NCBI RefSeq assembly: GCF_000321225.1
Contig: NW_004450566.1
Span: 1,266,292-1,330,291, forward strand
DNA from: Odobenus rosmarus divergens
Taxonomy: Eukaryota; Chordata; Mammalia; Carnivora; Odobenidae
DNA: 64,000 nt
Direction: 5' to 3'
Below are positions 9,511 through 19,969 of the stretch, piece by piece (position 1 is the stretch's first letter; each line of letters opens with the position of its first letter). A program made the translations under genes and the position numbers. The notes beneath the pieces are model-generated. The model saw only the letters and a list, made by a program, of their open reading frames with translations. It ran no database searches and was not told the origin of the DNA.

Positions 9511-12233
9511 ATAACCAGATGGATTGGTGCAAAGAAGGAAGGCACAGGAAAAAGGAAAGGGAAACTACTAAAACAATTTGAATGGGACATTTACTCTTTG
9601 AAGCCTGAATTGTTCCTTCCTCTGCAGCTGGTTCTATCAAAGGCAGAACTGTCTTTCAGAGAAGGTGGGTCCTCAAGAGTTGCAGGTGCATGTTCTTGTA
9701 TCTTCCCTTGCCTTTGGTAGGAACAGGCTCTAACTTATGATGAAGGGATGTGAGGGAGACTCAGTGACTCCTTTGAGGATTTTAAGATAAACTTTTGGTA
9801 AAGAAGTAGAAATGAATTCTCCATTTGGCAGAAATAGCAGAGACGGGGGATTTACTATAACATATTTATATACAGCACTTTCTACAAGGAATATGTCTTG
9901 TCTTTGCATAAAGTTGCTAATACTGTTGATTTGTTCATCTGAATCACACACTCTATTCTTTGTATATTTTTCTGTTTACCATTGAAAATATTAGTCACTT
10001 TGCAAAAACACGTATTACTTCTATATAATTATCTCCTGTATCTAAATATCTCTACACATTCTATATGTTTTTTTCTCATTTGGTTGAGTAAAAATTTATT
10101 ATTAAAGATAGAAGAACAAAGAAATAAAGCTTCTTGTCTAAGTAGATCCTTGGTCAGATGACAGCCCTGGTTTTGAAATCTAACACTTTTTTTTTTTTTT
10201 GATGGAGAGCATTTATAGGTCTGGAAAAAGAAACTTATCTATTAATATAGCAGAACAATAATTCTAAGACTTAAAAAAGGGTGGTATTGTGGGGCAATTG
10301 GATCACATATGTTATGATATGGTAATTGGTTTTCTATTTTGGGAAAGTAATCTGGTAATGTTCTATTAAATATTTATTATGTGTTAAGGATTTTAAAATA
10401 TTCAAACCATTTGTCAAGGTAATTCCCTTATATAAAAAAAGTGATAGTAAAAAGTAAAAAAAAAGTGTTTATTTATTACTTGATTTAAAAAAAAGAGTTG
10501 AGGCCATTTATATTAAAAATGTCATAAAAAAAGAGTACTAAAAATAAAGGTTTAAAAAAAGAATTAAGAAATACCTAGAGGACCAACCTTGGAGAAAATA
10601 AATCACATTTAAAAAAGGAATTCATGTAAATATGGTCAGAATTGTGCTGCCTAAGATAAGGAAAACTAGAAACAACATAAATGCTCCTGAAGAGCAAACA
10701 AACTTGCACACAAATATGATGAAATATTATTCAAGACAAATTTGGGAGCGTGTAACATGTGGAAAGGGTTAAATGAAACAATGTCAAAGGGCTCAAATAG
10801 GACATAAGATAGTATGGACATGTGTCAGAGGTATGTAACTACCCATGTAAACATGCCGTAAAATGTCTTTCTCCCCCCTACATTTACTCTCATGGAATAT
10901 GAAGAGCATCTCCTGCTTGAGTGGTTTTCAACCATGGCTTTCTTTTGGCACATGGGAGTATTAGCTGGTTCAATTGGAGATGGATTTGAAGTCTGGTGTT
11001 TGTTGTTGTCAACCCCTAAGGGAGTATAGCAAGAACTGAATTATTGATCAGCTGAAATCTGGTTTGCTATTTCATTACTGGGACAAAAAATTTGGTCTAC
11101 TTTTAGTTTTTCCTATTTTCTTTACTTAAGTAAAAACAAATGACCACTAGCGATAGTACGAAAATATTTTCATTCTGTTAGGGAAAAAACTGCTTGATTT
11201 TGCAACATATCCTCAAAAGAGATTGCTATGGCTAATGAATGCTGAGGCAACAAAAATACACATTTGGATATCAACCAACATGAAATCCTGAAACTATCTG
11301 ATTTGGTTTATTTTTTCTCCCATGAGTTTGTTTTAACCCTCAGCTTTAATTTTTATTTTCTTTTTCCCTGATGTACATAAACTGCAATTTAAAAGATTAA
11401 TGTATAAAAATTTTCCTTCTTTACCCCAAATTCCCACCTCCCTAACAACGTTTAGGACATATTTTGCCAAATTTGTTTTTTATGTATGCTTAGTTTATAA
11501 AAAACAAAGAACAAATGGGTTTGCACTTTATGTATCACTATGAAAATTGTTTTTCATTTAATCTATATCTTTTTATATCTGTACCTAGAGATCTTAGAGA
11601 TCTACCTTCTTTTAATGACTGTACAGCACAGTGCAATCATACAAGACAAATATAATGTGAGGTTCAAATACAAACCACATATGCAGTATTAGATATTCTG
11701 GTAGCAATATCTAGAAGGGTAAAATGTAATAGGTGAAATTAATTTTAATAATATATTTAGCCCATTCTGTCAAAAATGTTATCATTTCAACATGCAATCA
11801 ATATAAAAATTATTAATGAATATTTTCCCTTTTTTAAAATATAAGTCTTCAAAATTCAGTGTGTGCTCAAGTCAGACTAGCCACATTCTCTACAGAAGAA
11901 ATAGAAGTGGAAAATGCTGATGAAAGGGAAGGAACATACCAAATTTGTATAGAGTTGACTGTATTAATTTATAAAAAGACTGTATTAATTTACCTTCTCA
12001 CCAATAGACTGTGTCTATTTTCTCACAAACTCACCCATGTTGGATATTATAGTTCTTTATATTTTGCCAATCTGAGGGGTGGAAAATTATTGTTTGATAA
12101 GTAGTGAGATTGAAAATAGAATTTCTTCTTCTGTAAATTGTCTGTTGGGCTGAAATTTTTCTCCTACCTGAATAAATCTGTCTTCATTTTCTGGGTTAAG
12201 GGAAGTAGACAACCCTTCATCCTGTGTGTCTAG
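9511..12233. other. Intron of the OAS-like gene, AT-rich
   Basis: No exon is seen. About 10430-10620 has a series of A-runs of seven to nine bases. The part around 10640-10760 ('aaactagaaacaacataaatg', 'gatgaaatattattcaagac') recalls old L1 ORF2 wording but is too diverged for a firm call. A 15-base unit GACTGTATTAATTTA is repeated near 11957-11993. A polypyrimidine tract and TCTAG acceptor end the stretch. Confidence 0.5.
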
Positions 12234-12443
12234 GTTCCGGAGACTTCCCTCCTCTTACACAGTGGAGCTCCTCACCATTCACATCTGGGAGCTGGCGGGA
12301 AAGCCGCTGCTCTTCAGCCTGGTGCAGGGAATGAGGGCAGTCCTCAAGCTTCTGGTTCGATATGCAGAAATCGATGTTGTTTGGCACAGACACTACCATC
12401 CCAAGTTCCCCATTTTTGTAAAGGTGAACCAGAAACACACAAG
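12234..12443 (+). CDS. OAS-like exon corresponding to OAS1 exon 4
   Basis: This 210-base exon has acceptor TGTCTAG|G and donor AG|GTAACT. It encodes FRRLPSSYTVELLTIHIWEL ... VQGMRAVLKLLVRYAEI ... VVWHRHYHPKFPIFVK. This is the clearest OAS signature in the window (family pattern KLPPQYALELLTVYAWE, then AQGFRTVLEL, then the YWTKYYDF region). The Tyr of the PPQY motif is kept while the preceding Gln, reported to contact nucleotide in OAS1, is Ser. The aromatic and acidic framework of the C-lobe helices is preserved and there is no stop. Frame conservation over 70 codons argues against an ancient pseudogene. Confidence 0.85.
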
Positions 12444-12947
12444 GTAACTATCTTTTTCTATGCTCTTAGGATAGAAGAAGCATGTTTGCCATCCAGAAAG
12501 AAAAGTCTGGAGCAAAGACAGCTTGATTGTGATTCACTGTAAGTGAGAAGGCCTTAATTAGCACAAAGTCAATTCCCTTTGATTACTTCTCAAAGAACTT
12601 TAATTCTCAAGTGTGAATTACGAGTAATTTGAGTAGAATGAATCAAATGTGGATACACACGGCAAATGGGGAGGACATTGAAGACAGGAAAGCGGGGAGG
12701 AAATGCCTCCGGAGGTGAAGAGGAAAAATGAGAGGGCATCGGAGTTGGGTGGGGGTTGTGGGGGCAGAAGCAAGATGCTGTCTCCTGATGGGTATTAGCT
12801 CTCAGTGGACTTGCTTCCACCCTTCCAAGAGTCCTTTTCTTAACCACCTTCCTTCTTTAACTCTGACATCCCCTTTTCTCACTATACAACAAATCAAAAC
12901 TGAGTTCAGATGTGGATAGTTTTGTGTTTTGTTTTGTTTTGTTTTAG
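12444..12947. other. Short intron of the OAS-like gene
   Basis: 504 bases with no repeat recognised. It ends in a TTTTG-repeat polypyrimidine-like tract (TGTTTTGTTTTGTTTTGTTTTAG) that serves as the acceptor for the terminal exon. Confidence 0.7.
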
Positions 12948-13104
12948 GCCATTCATTTTAGACCCTGCCAATCCTACTGTCAACGTTTGTGACACCTGCA
13001 ATGCCTGGGACGAAGTTGCCCTTGTGGTGAGACATAGCCTACTGAAGCCTCTTTTCAGCAGAGTGAGAGCTGAGCCCCCTTGGCTTTTCACAGACGACTG
13101 GTAA
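12948..13104 (+). CDS. OAS-like terminal exon corresponding to OAS1 exon 5
   Basis: The acceptor is GTTTTAG|G; a split AG-G codon gives Arg, then PFILDPANPTVNVCD, NAWDEVALVVRHSL, FSRVRAEPPWLF and TDDW before TAA at 13102-13104. RPFILDPANPT is the hallmark OAS C-terminal motif (family RPVILDPADPTGN). The following Trp and the amphipathic helix match the end of the OAS core. The protein stops right after the core, as in short OAS1-type proteins; no ubiquitin-like domains (as in OASL) follow within the exon. The acidic residue of the family DPADP is Asn here. Confidence 0.85.
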
Positions 13105-13144
13105 AATGGGCAAGGAGCTACTGTCCTTGGATTTCCATGAAGAA

Positions 13145-13150
13145 AATAAA
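13145..13150 (+). promoter_or_regulatory. Possible polyadenylation signal AATAAA
   Basis: AATAAA lies 41 bases after the OAS-like stop codon, giving a very short 3' UTR if used. Such hexamers are common by chance in AT-rich DNA, so this is only a candidate. Confidence 0.35.
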
Positions 13151-16100
13151 AGGCATGGCGAACATATTACCAGTTAGAGTGCTCTGGATGAAAGGCAGTA
13201 TGATTGTCTTACACTAATTCACGATGTTAGTGACCTCATCTTTAACAAAAATATTGATATGAGTCATCATTTAAGATAAAATAATCCATTTCAACCTTTA
13301 GGAGAATTGAACTCTCCTCTCCCATCTTTTGGATTTATTTGCTTTGGTGGCCTCGTGGACAAAAAAAACCCCAAAAAACATTTTTAAAAATCTAAGTAGC
13401 CACAGTGACAAAATTCCCCGGTCATTTGAGAGAAGATTAACTGAAAGGGTAAAACCACTTCCATTTTTTAGTTTTAGTTCATTATGGCTTCAGGTTGACT
13501 TTTCAACTCTCCTGGTGGTCTGGTATTTCTTTGGGTCACCTGTGTTTTCAAGATTTCCCTACAAAAACCGGCTTGCACTAAGTACAGCCTGTTCACTTCC
13601 AGACATAAACTAACAAATCACTACATGGAAACATGGGAATATCTGGAAGAAACACCATGGATTGCCAGAATAAACTGTTTCCAAAATCATTTTATGTCAC
13701 AACTCATGGGTCGGCATGGAGCCATTCTTAAGCTTGTAAGGTGCTCAGCCATAAGTAAGGGTACCCAGGCTATGAACTGTCCAATTTTGCCACAACTGTT
13801 TTCAATTGGTGGCATCAACTGTTTTCTTTTCTATTAAGTAGTGTTAGCAGCCACTGATAATGAAAGCCAGGGCCCACCAGAAATAGACCAGAGGAAATTT
13901 CCTAACTCAGTTTCATAGCAACGATTCATCAGCACAGAAGATGTATGAAGTGTGACTGCAGATTAATGTGAGTGATTAGGCTTCTCCACATGACAGAACT
14001 CTTACATATAAATGAGCATTGGCCCCTTCATCCGAGCCCTCAGAGAATTTGTATGCTTAGTCCAGTGACGTGATTGGTCTGGAAACACTTTTAGACTTCC
14101 CCTCAGGGGAGAATGTTCTTTTGAACATCCTTAATGGTGACAAAATTTGTCCTTTGAGGATGGATTTGATTTTTGGAAATGGTACAATGTATTCATAGTG
14201 GACATCTGTTATTTTTTGTCTACCCTGATTCGTTTTCCCCAATTAATGGTTGGAGGGACTGCATTTCTTCTATTGTTCATTCTGTCTCTGAAGGCTCTTA
14301 AGGACAAATATTTTTAAAATGTCTTGGGAAATGGCCACATTTCTTCACTTTGGTAACTGAACCCATATTTACCTCAGGTGACTCCTCCTTCTCCACTAGG
14401 TCTACGTTGTTTGGATGGGATGAATGGACCGCTAGTTCTAGGGGGACAGGCATGTGACTCAAGAATGGCACAGTGATTGAACTAAAACACCACTATAGCA
14501 CTCAGTTCTGGAATTTGGATTTGAAGAGAATTTCTTCTGCTGTTATGAGGGAAGCATGAAACTGCTGGTCACCATCTTGCTGCTCCAAGGGGACAGCCTG
14601 CCTAAAAATGGAGCCAACACAAAAGAAAGCTGATTTGAGAAATGAGCAATGATACACATGTATGCACATATGTACACATCAGTATCATGAGAGAGATCAA
14701 GTCCTTGTTTGTGCTCCTGGATACAAATGTACCTGGAACAAACGCTCTTGTGTCACAAGGCAATAAACTCCCCCTTTGCTTAGTAGGCTCGATTTGGGTT
14801 TCTACCTTACAACCATGTGAGTCCTAGTCGAGTAGAACAAAGCCAGGTCTGGTGAATGAATTAACTCATCATCGAGGAGTAAGGAAGGTACCAACACACT
14901 GATAACAAATTTCTACTCAAGAAACATTCATTGAGCACCTGCTAAGTATTTGATCTAATAGTCCGGATGCTAAGATAAACTAATCGGTTCAGGATGGCAC
15001 GGAGCTTTCAGCCAACAGTAGACACTGCTTTTCTTCTTCTTTGCTCACATGAATTCAGAGGACCATTTCCAAAGACGAGTTCATGACTGGAATGTCTTTG
15101 GCAAAGATTGCATTCTTGAGCATTGTCAGAGCATGTTATTAGTTTCCTGAGGTAACTCATTTTTTAAGAAGACAACAGTTATTTGAGGTTATGAATTCTA
15201 TCTTTTTTAAAAATAGAGTTCTGTTTGCCTTCTGTGGTTATACCTCCGTAGAACATGAGAACAACAGGAATTTCCTTGTAGGGGAGCAAGGGCAGGATGA
15301 TTAGCACATAATACAAAACTTTATTTCAGAATTGGAAGGATTCCTGAACACTGTGAGACCTGACGTTGGAATGGGAGGGGCAGTGAATGGGGAAAAGTCA
15401 ACTCTGTCACCAGGTTTAGATCTACTTTTCTCAGCAGCATTTTCATCACTTGAAGAGGCTCTTCCTCATGTCAGGTTTTTTTTTTTTTTTTTCTTTTTTG
15501 GGGGGTTTTACTCGGAGGATAAAAAAATCCAGAATAATATAGTGTGATTTTTTTTTTCTGAATGGGTAAGGTCCGATTTCTTTGGTCGCAAGGTGTGTGA
15601 TCCACTCAGATAAAAAATAAGAAAATGTATTGCAGGGCACTTGGGCCAGCAGCTCTTGTCATCCCTTCATGGGCTTCACGCTTTCACCTTCTCCTTGTGT
15701 CTCTGCCTCTCTCTGCATCTGCTCTCTGCACTAGTCAGCGTCTCCTCTTTCTACAGAGCTGCATCCTCTACTGATTCGTGGTTCCTTCTTCCTCCTTACT
15801 TGTGCTTGCACAGACCACAGCTCTCGTGAAGGTGACTCTTCCAACTTCCTCTCCCAACTCAACCTGGCAAATTCCTTCCATGTTTCTTAGTTCACATTCC
15901 TGAGGAGACAGACTGATCAGTCCAGTTTGGAGTTTTGAGCCAGGTTACCCAGAATCACTGGCTAGTTATGGGGCAGCTGTGATCAGTATGGGGAAGTGTC
16001 ACATGGAGCCCAATGAGAACACCAAAGAGGCAGGAAACCTTAGGAGTATGGGTGCATGGGACAGGTTCCGTGGCTACCCTGTTCAGTGTAGTCCTGCTTT

Positions 16101-16660
16101 GTGTGTCTGTGTCTTTCCTCACCAGCCCTGGTGAAAATAGTCTGCAGAGAAGCTTAGTTGTTGCCATTTGGAGGTCACACAAATATTCCTGTTTCTCTAG
16201 TGATACCAACTCTTAGAAATTTTCAAAGAGTTTGTAAGAAGGCAGGAAAAAGTTACCTTTTCTTCAGTAAGTCAGCAAATGGAAGAAACCATGATCAGAA
16301 GAAGCAACAAGTGATGGCAGTGGGTGGGGTGTTGGCAAGGTAATCTATGGGGGGACAAAGAGAAAATAAAGAGACTGGAGAACCAGTTTGGGGCTGAGAA
16401 ATACACCCTGGGAGGTTTTCAATATTATACCCTAGACCCACAGCTAACCTTGTTCTACCTTCCCCTGCCCACCCACAACCTAAGAATGTGTTAGTTTCCA
16501 TAGATCAATATTTGAGGTGCCCTACTGCTTATGTAGGCTAGCTCAGGAAACTTGCCACCATTTATGACTTTGCTTTTATAGAAAAATGCACCCTCAGGGT
16601 TGAACATCTGACTTACAAATGTATTTGTGGTACATAATTGCTGCTACAATTGGGAACTGC
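13151..16660. other. Intergenic stretch between convergent genes, first part
   Basis: No exon was recognised. Open frames of 60 to 94 codons on both strands (for example 13329-13613) have no recognisable protein features. About 14390-14640 has old LTR- or LINE-like wording that I could not assign. T-runs at about 15478-15500 and 15548-15557 are simple sequence. Confidence 0.5.
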
Positions 16661-16746
16661 TATAAATAGATATTTATATATTATATAAATCTATATTATA
16701 AATAGATTATATATATATATAGTACATATACTATATATATATAGTA
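16660..16746. repeat. AT-rich palindromic simple repeat
   Basis: Mostly A and T, with TATATA arms on both sides of a GTACATATAC centre (about 16705-16745), able to fold back on itself. It is probably an expanded TA microsatellite. Confidence 0.8.
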
Positions 16747-17385
16747 ATTTTCCCTTGCAAACCACTAGAGAATCAACAGGTCAACAGCTCTCAGGAAGAA
16801 GCTTCTGCTTGCCTTTCCCTCAACTTACTTTGTTCCAAAGTACAAAGTGCTACCAGGGTTTAATCAGGCTTAAAGAAGCGACTTTAACAGGAGCTGAAAG
16901 AGATTTCTATGGTCTCTGGTAAAGGGATTAAAAGTAATAACAAATGTTAAGGCCAAAGTGATAAAAGAGTGGGAGCTGCTCTTTCGGTAGGAAAAAGGCA
17001 GCCATCTCTCTTTGCCCCTTCTGTTTTTCTCCAGCTTCCAGAAAGGGTAGAGGGGCAACATTCCCTTCTCTCCTTTATTCCTTTCTGCACTTTACCCCAG
17101 GAGGCTGGTTACATCCAAAGGGGCAGAGCTATGCTGCCCACTGAAGAATGTGTTAGGTAGCTTTAGGCCAAAAGAGCTCAAATTTAAGTTTGATCAGAAA
17201 CACCTGTTAAAGTGGTAAATTATCCAGACCTTCTCCTGTAATTTGGTCAGCAGGTCTGGGTGTGACCCAGGAACTTTTATTTTTAAATGAGTACCCCAGA
17301 TGATTCTGGTATGGATATTTTACGTATCATATTTGAGAAAGAAAGCCTGAACCCTGGGGCAGAATCTGGCTGTACTGCTAAGATA

Positions 17386-17419
<34 letters not shown>

Positions 17420-18428
17420 ATACACATGCATGCATGTGCTTGCCCTACTTTAGTTCTGGGCTCCAGGAAAGCCTGTTGCTCAAACAAGTCCTATCTAGCT
17501 CAGAAGAGCTCAACATTTGAATTGGGGCCAAGGCCAAGTGGAGTAATAGCTCCCACTAGTTCGGCCAAGGACCTCTGGGCCAGACCTTCCTGGGTAGAGC
17601 AGTCATTCTCAAACCCTCCTGCACATTGAAACGACCTGGGGAGTTTTAAAAAATACTGATGCCTGGGCCCCACTTCCAGAGAGTTTGATTTCACTGGTCT
17701 GGGTATAGTCTAGACATTTAGGATTTTTTAAAGCTCCTTAATTATTTCTAATGTGCAGCCAAAGTTGAGAACAACTGTGGTAGAGAAAATGATTTTCATG
17801 TTCCTAAGAGCCCTGGCTAAAAACGGTATTCACTCTTTAACACCATAGATGCCATAGAAGAAAACTTAATATTTGCATTTCTGCAAGGCAAAACAAAAAA
17901 GTATCAACAATATGTAAGTGATAATATCTTGAATAGTGTTTACTTGTAAACATAGTCAAGGATAATGAAAATATTCTTTGGCTTCTTCTGTCCTTTGGCA
18001 AGAAAGAAAGGCATGGCATGATATAACTCAGAATTCTCTAAAGCATTTCAGAGATAGTCAACTACACCAATACTGCTAGCTTCAAAAGTCTCCCACAAAG
18101 AAACAGGGAAGTGTTAATCTTAAATGCTTTTTTCCTCTTTTCCCTGAGACATAAGTGATCAGATTCAAAGTTGTGCGTACAGCATTTCAAGAATATTTGC
18201 AATTTTATTCTTCTCCTTTTGTAGAGGTAAGTGAATGAATTTAACAGAAAACAGATCAGTAAACTATAGCTTTTGAACAAATGGACAACCAAATTCTGAT
18301 CATTAGAGGAACAATGACTTCATTAAATTGGTAATATTCTGATAGGTTCACACACATTTAGTGACTTGTTTTCAGCTGCTTTTTCATAACAATTTGGTAT
18401 ATTTGGATTTTGTGAAAATTAAATTCTT
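16747..18428. other. Intergenic stretch with MER5-like relics and a (GT)n microsatellite
   Basis: About 17170-17320 and 17600-17790 read like MER5-type relics ('tcaaaccctcctgcacattg', 'gcctgggccccacttccag', 'gttgagaacaactgtgg'). A (GT)n run of about 30 bases lies at 17388-17418. No exon was seen. Confidence 0.6.
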
Positions 18429-18872
18429 AATCTCAGGAAACAAACTGAGGGTTGCTGGAGTGGTGGGGGTGGGAGGGATGTGGTGGCTGGGTGATAGACA
18501 TTGGGGAGGGTATGTGCTATGGTGAGCACTGTGAATTGTACAAGACTGATGAATCATGGATCTGTACTTCTGAAACAAATAATGCAATATATGTTAAGAA
18601 AAAAAAAAGAAGAAGAAGCAGGAGGGGAAGAATGAAGGGGAGTAAGTCAGAGGGGGAGATGAACCATTAGAGATGATGGACTCTGAAAAACAAACTGAGG
18701 GTTCTAGAGGGGAGGGGGGTGGGGGGATGGGTTAGCCTGGTGATGGGTATTAAAGAGGGCACATTCTGCGTGGAGCACTGGGTGTTATGCACAAACAATG
18801 AATCATGGAACACTACATCAAAAACTAATGATGTAATGTATGGTGATTAACATAACAATAAAAATTATTTAA
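18429..18872 (+). mobile_element. L1 3' UTR fragment, plus strand, 5'-truncated
   Basis: This carries the carnivore L1 3' end: 'acaaactgagggttctagag', a G-rich polypurine tract, 'gatgggtattaaagagggc', 'tggagcactgggtgttatg', 'aatcatggaacactacatc', 'gtatggtgattaacataac' and AATAAAAA. The first half (18440-18605) is a diverged relative of the second half, the doubled arrangement also seen at 36727-37163 on the other strand. It lies in the gap between the two genes. Confidence 0.85.
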
Positions 18873-19204
18873 AAAATTAATAGAAAAAAGATACAGTACA
18901 ATGCTGTATGTAAGGATAATGACATTTATCTTAGAAATAGGCTACATGGGGCTATGTCTGAACTAGCTTGGATCCCTCCTGAAATGTTTAAGAGACAGTA
19001 AGTGTGTGCTCAAAATAAGAGTTCTAAACTGGAGGTTCTTGGACAGAGCAATCCATGGACTTTGGAAAAGTCCACAAATTCTCTGAAACTGTGCAAATTT
19101 GAATGTATATACCGCACTCTGTTTTCCTACGAAGACGTCCATGACTTTCATCGGATTTTCAAAGGGGTTATAACCACAAAAGTTTAGGACCCAGAGCTCC
19201 ATAT

Positions 19205-19969
19205 ATTTAAATAGAGAATCCTCCACTGCAATCCTCTTTAACACAGTGTGTCACTGAGAATGAGATACAGAAAAGGAAAAATAGTAATAATCTACTTTGC
19301 TTTTTTTTTTTTAAAGATTTTATTTATTTATTTGAGAGAGAGAATGAGAGATAGAAAGCACGAGAGGGAAGAGGGTCAGAGGGAGAAGCAGACTCCCCGC
19401 TGAGCAGGAAGCCCGACGTGGGACTTGATCCCGGGACTCCAGGATCATGACCCGAGCCGAAGGCAGTCGCTTAACCAACTGAGCAACCCAGGCGCCCCCT
19501 TTTTTTTTTTTTTTTTTAAAGATTTTATTTATTTATTTGAGAGAGAGAATGAGAGATAGCACGAGAGGGAAGAGGGTCAGAGGGAGAATCTACTTTGCTT
19601 TTCAACCTGGCTCTTCTTGGGTCCGGAATTATAAATGTTTAAGTGATGTACTGACAGGTATTGACTGATGTACCTTATGTCTTAGCTGACATTGATTTGC
19701 TATAAATGAGCATCAAAGGGCTCAGCAACGGCAAAGATTCTGATTTTTGTTGCTTTTGCTGTAGGTTCCATGCCATTCCAGGAAGAGTGGGCAGTTTTGA
19801 CCGGCTGGGGAAAAACTGCCTTTTTGGCCAAGGGAGAACCTCTGCTTTTAGTTTACAGAATGGTGCAATTTTCTGATTGTAGGGTAGAAAATAAATTTAC
19901 TGTTTTCCCAGCTGATTCCAGTTCCTGTATCTAATTAGATGATGTCAGCTTGAGGTGCACATTTTCAAA
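19205..19969 (+). repeat. Direct duplication, copy 1 (split by SINE sequence)
   Basis: Excluding the SINE block at 19301-19598, about 467 bases match 24524-24987 in the same orientation with roughly 5% mismatch by eye. Shared landmarks are 'atttaaatag' at the left edge, 'acaggtattgactgatgtac', 'ctcagcaacggcaaagattc' and 'ggtgcaattttctgattgtag'. The right edge is near 'attttcaaa'. It lies 3' of the LIX1 stop codon. Confidence 0.9.
19301..19586 (-). mobile_element. Full CAN-SINE plus 5'-truncated SINE in tandem, minus strand
   Basis: A full-length minus-strand SINE (19301-19499) is followed by a second partial copy (19500-19586) that repeats only its tail part. The pair is bounded by AATCTACTTTGC at 19289-19300 and 19587-19598. 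The unsplit site survives at about 24609 (AATCTACTCTGC) in duplication copy 2, which confirms the insertion boundaries. Confidence 0.92.

Larger units (their letters stand above)
3139..13104 (+). other. OAS-like gene span (partial; catalytic N-terminal exons not found)
   Basis: This locus spans a 2'-5'-oligoadenylate synthetase-like gene. OAS enzymes are interferon-induced dsRNA sensors that make 2'-5' oligoadenylates to activate RNase L. Three consecutive exons encode a continuous C-terminal lobe of about 186 residues with no stop, and with donors and acceptors at places that appear to match OAS1 exons 3, 4 and 5. A fourth, weaker upstream exon ends at 3263. The P-loop (GGSSGKGT pattern) and DxD segment were not found, so the protein as visible could not catalyse nucleotidyl transfer. 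The known OAS cluster lies elsewhere in mammals as I recall (human chromosome 12), so this is a separate paralogue beside LIX1. It could be a structural or regulatory OAS-like protein, or a gene in early decay. Confidence 0.7.
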
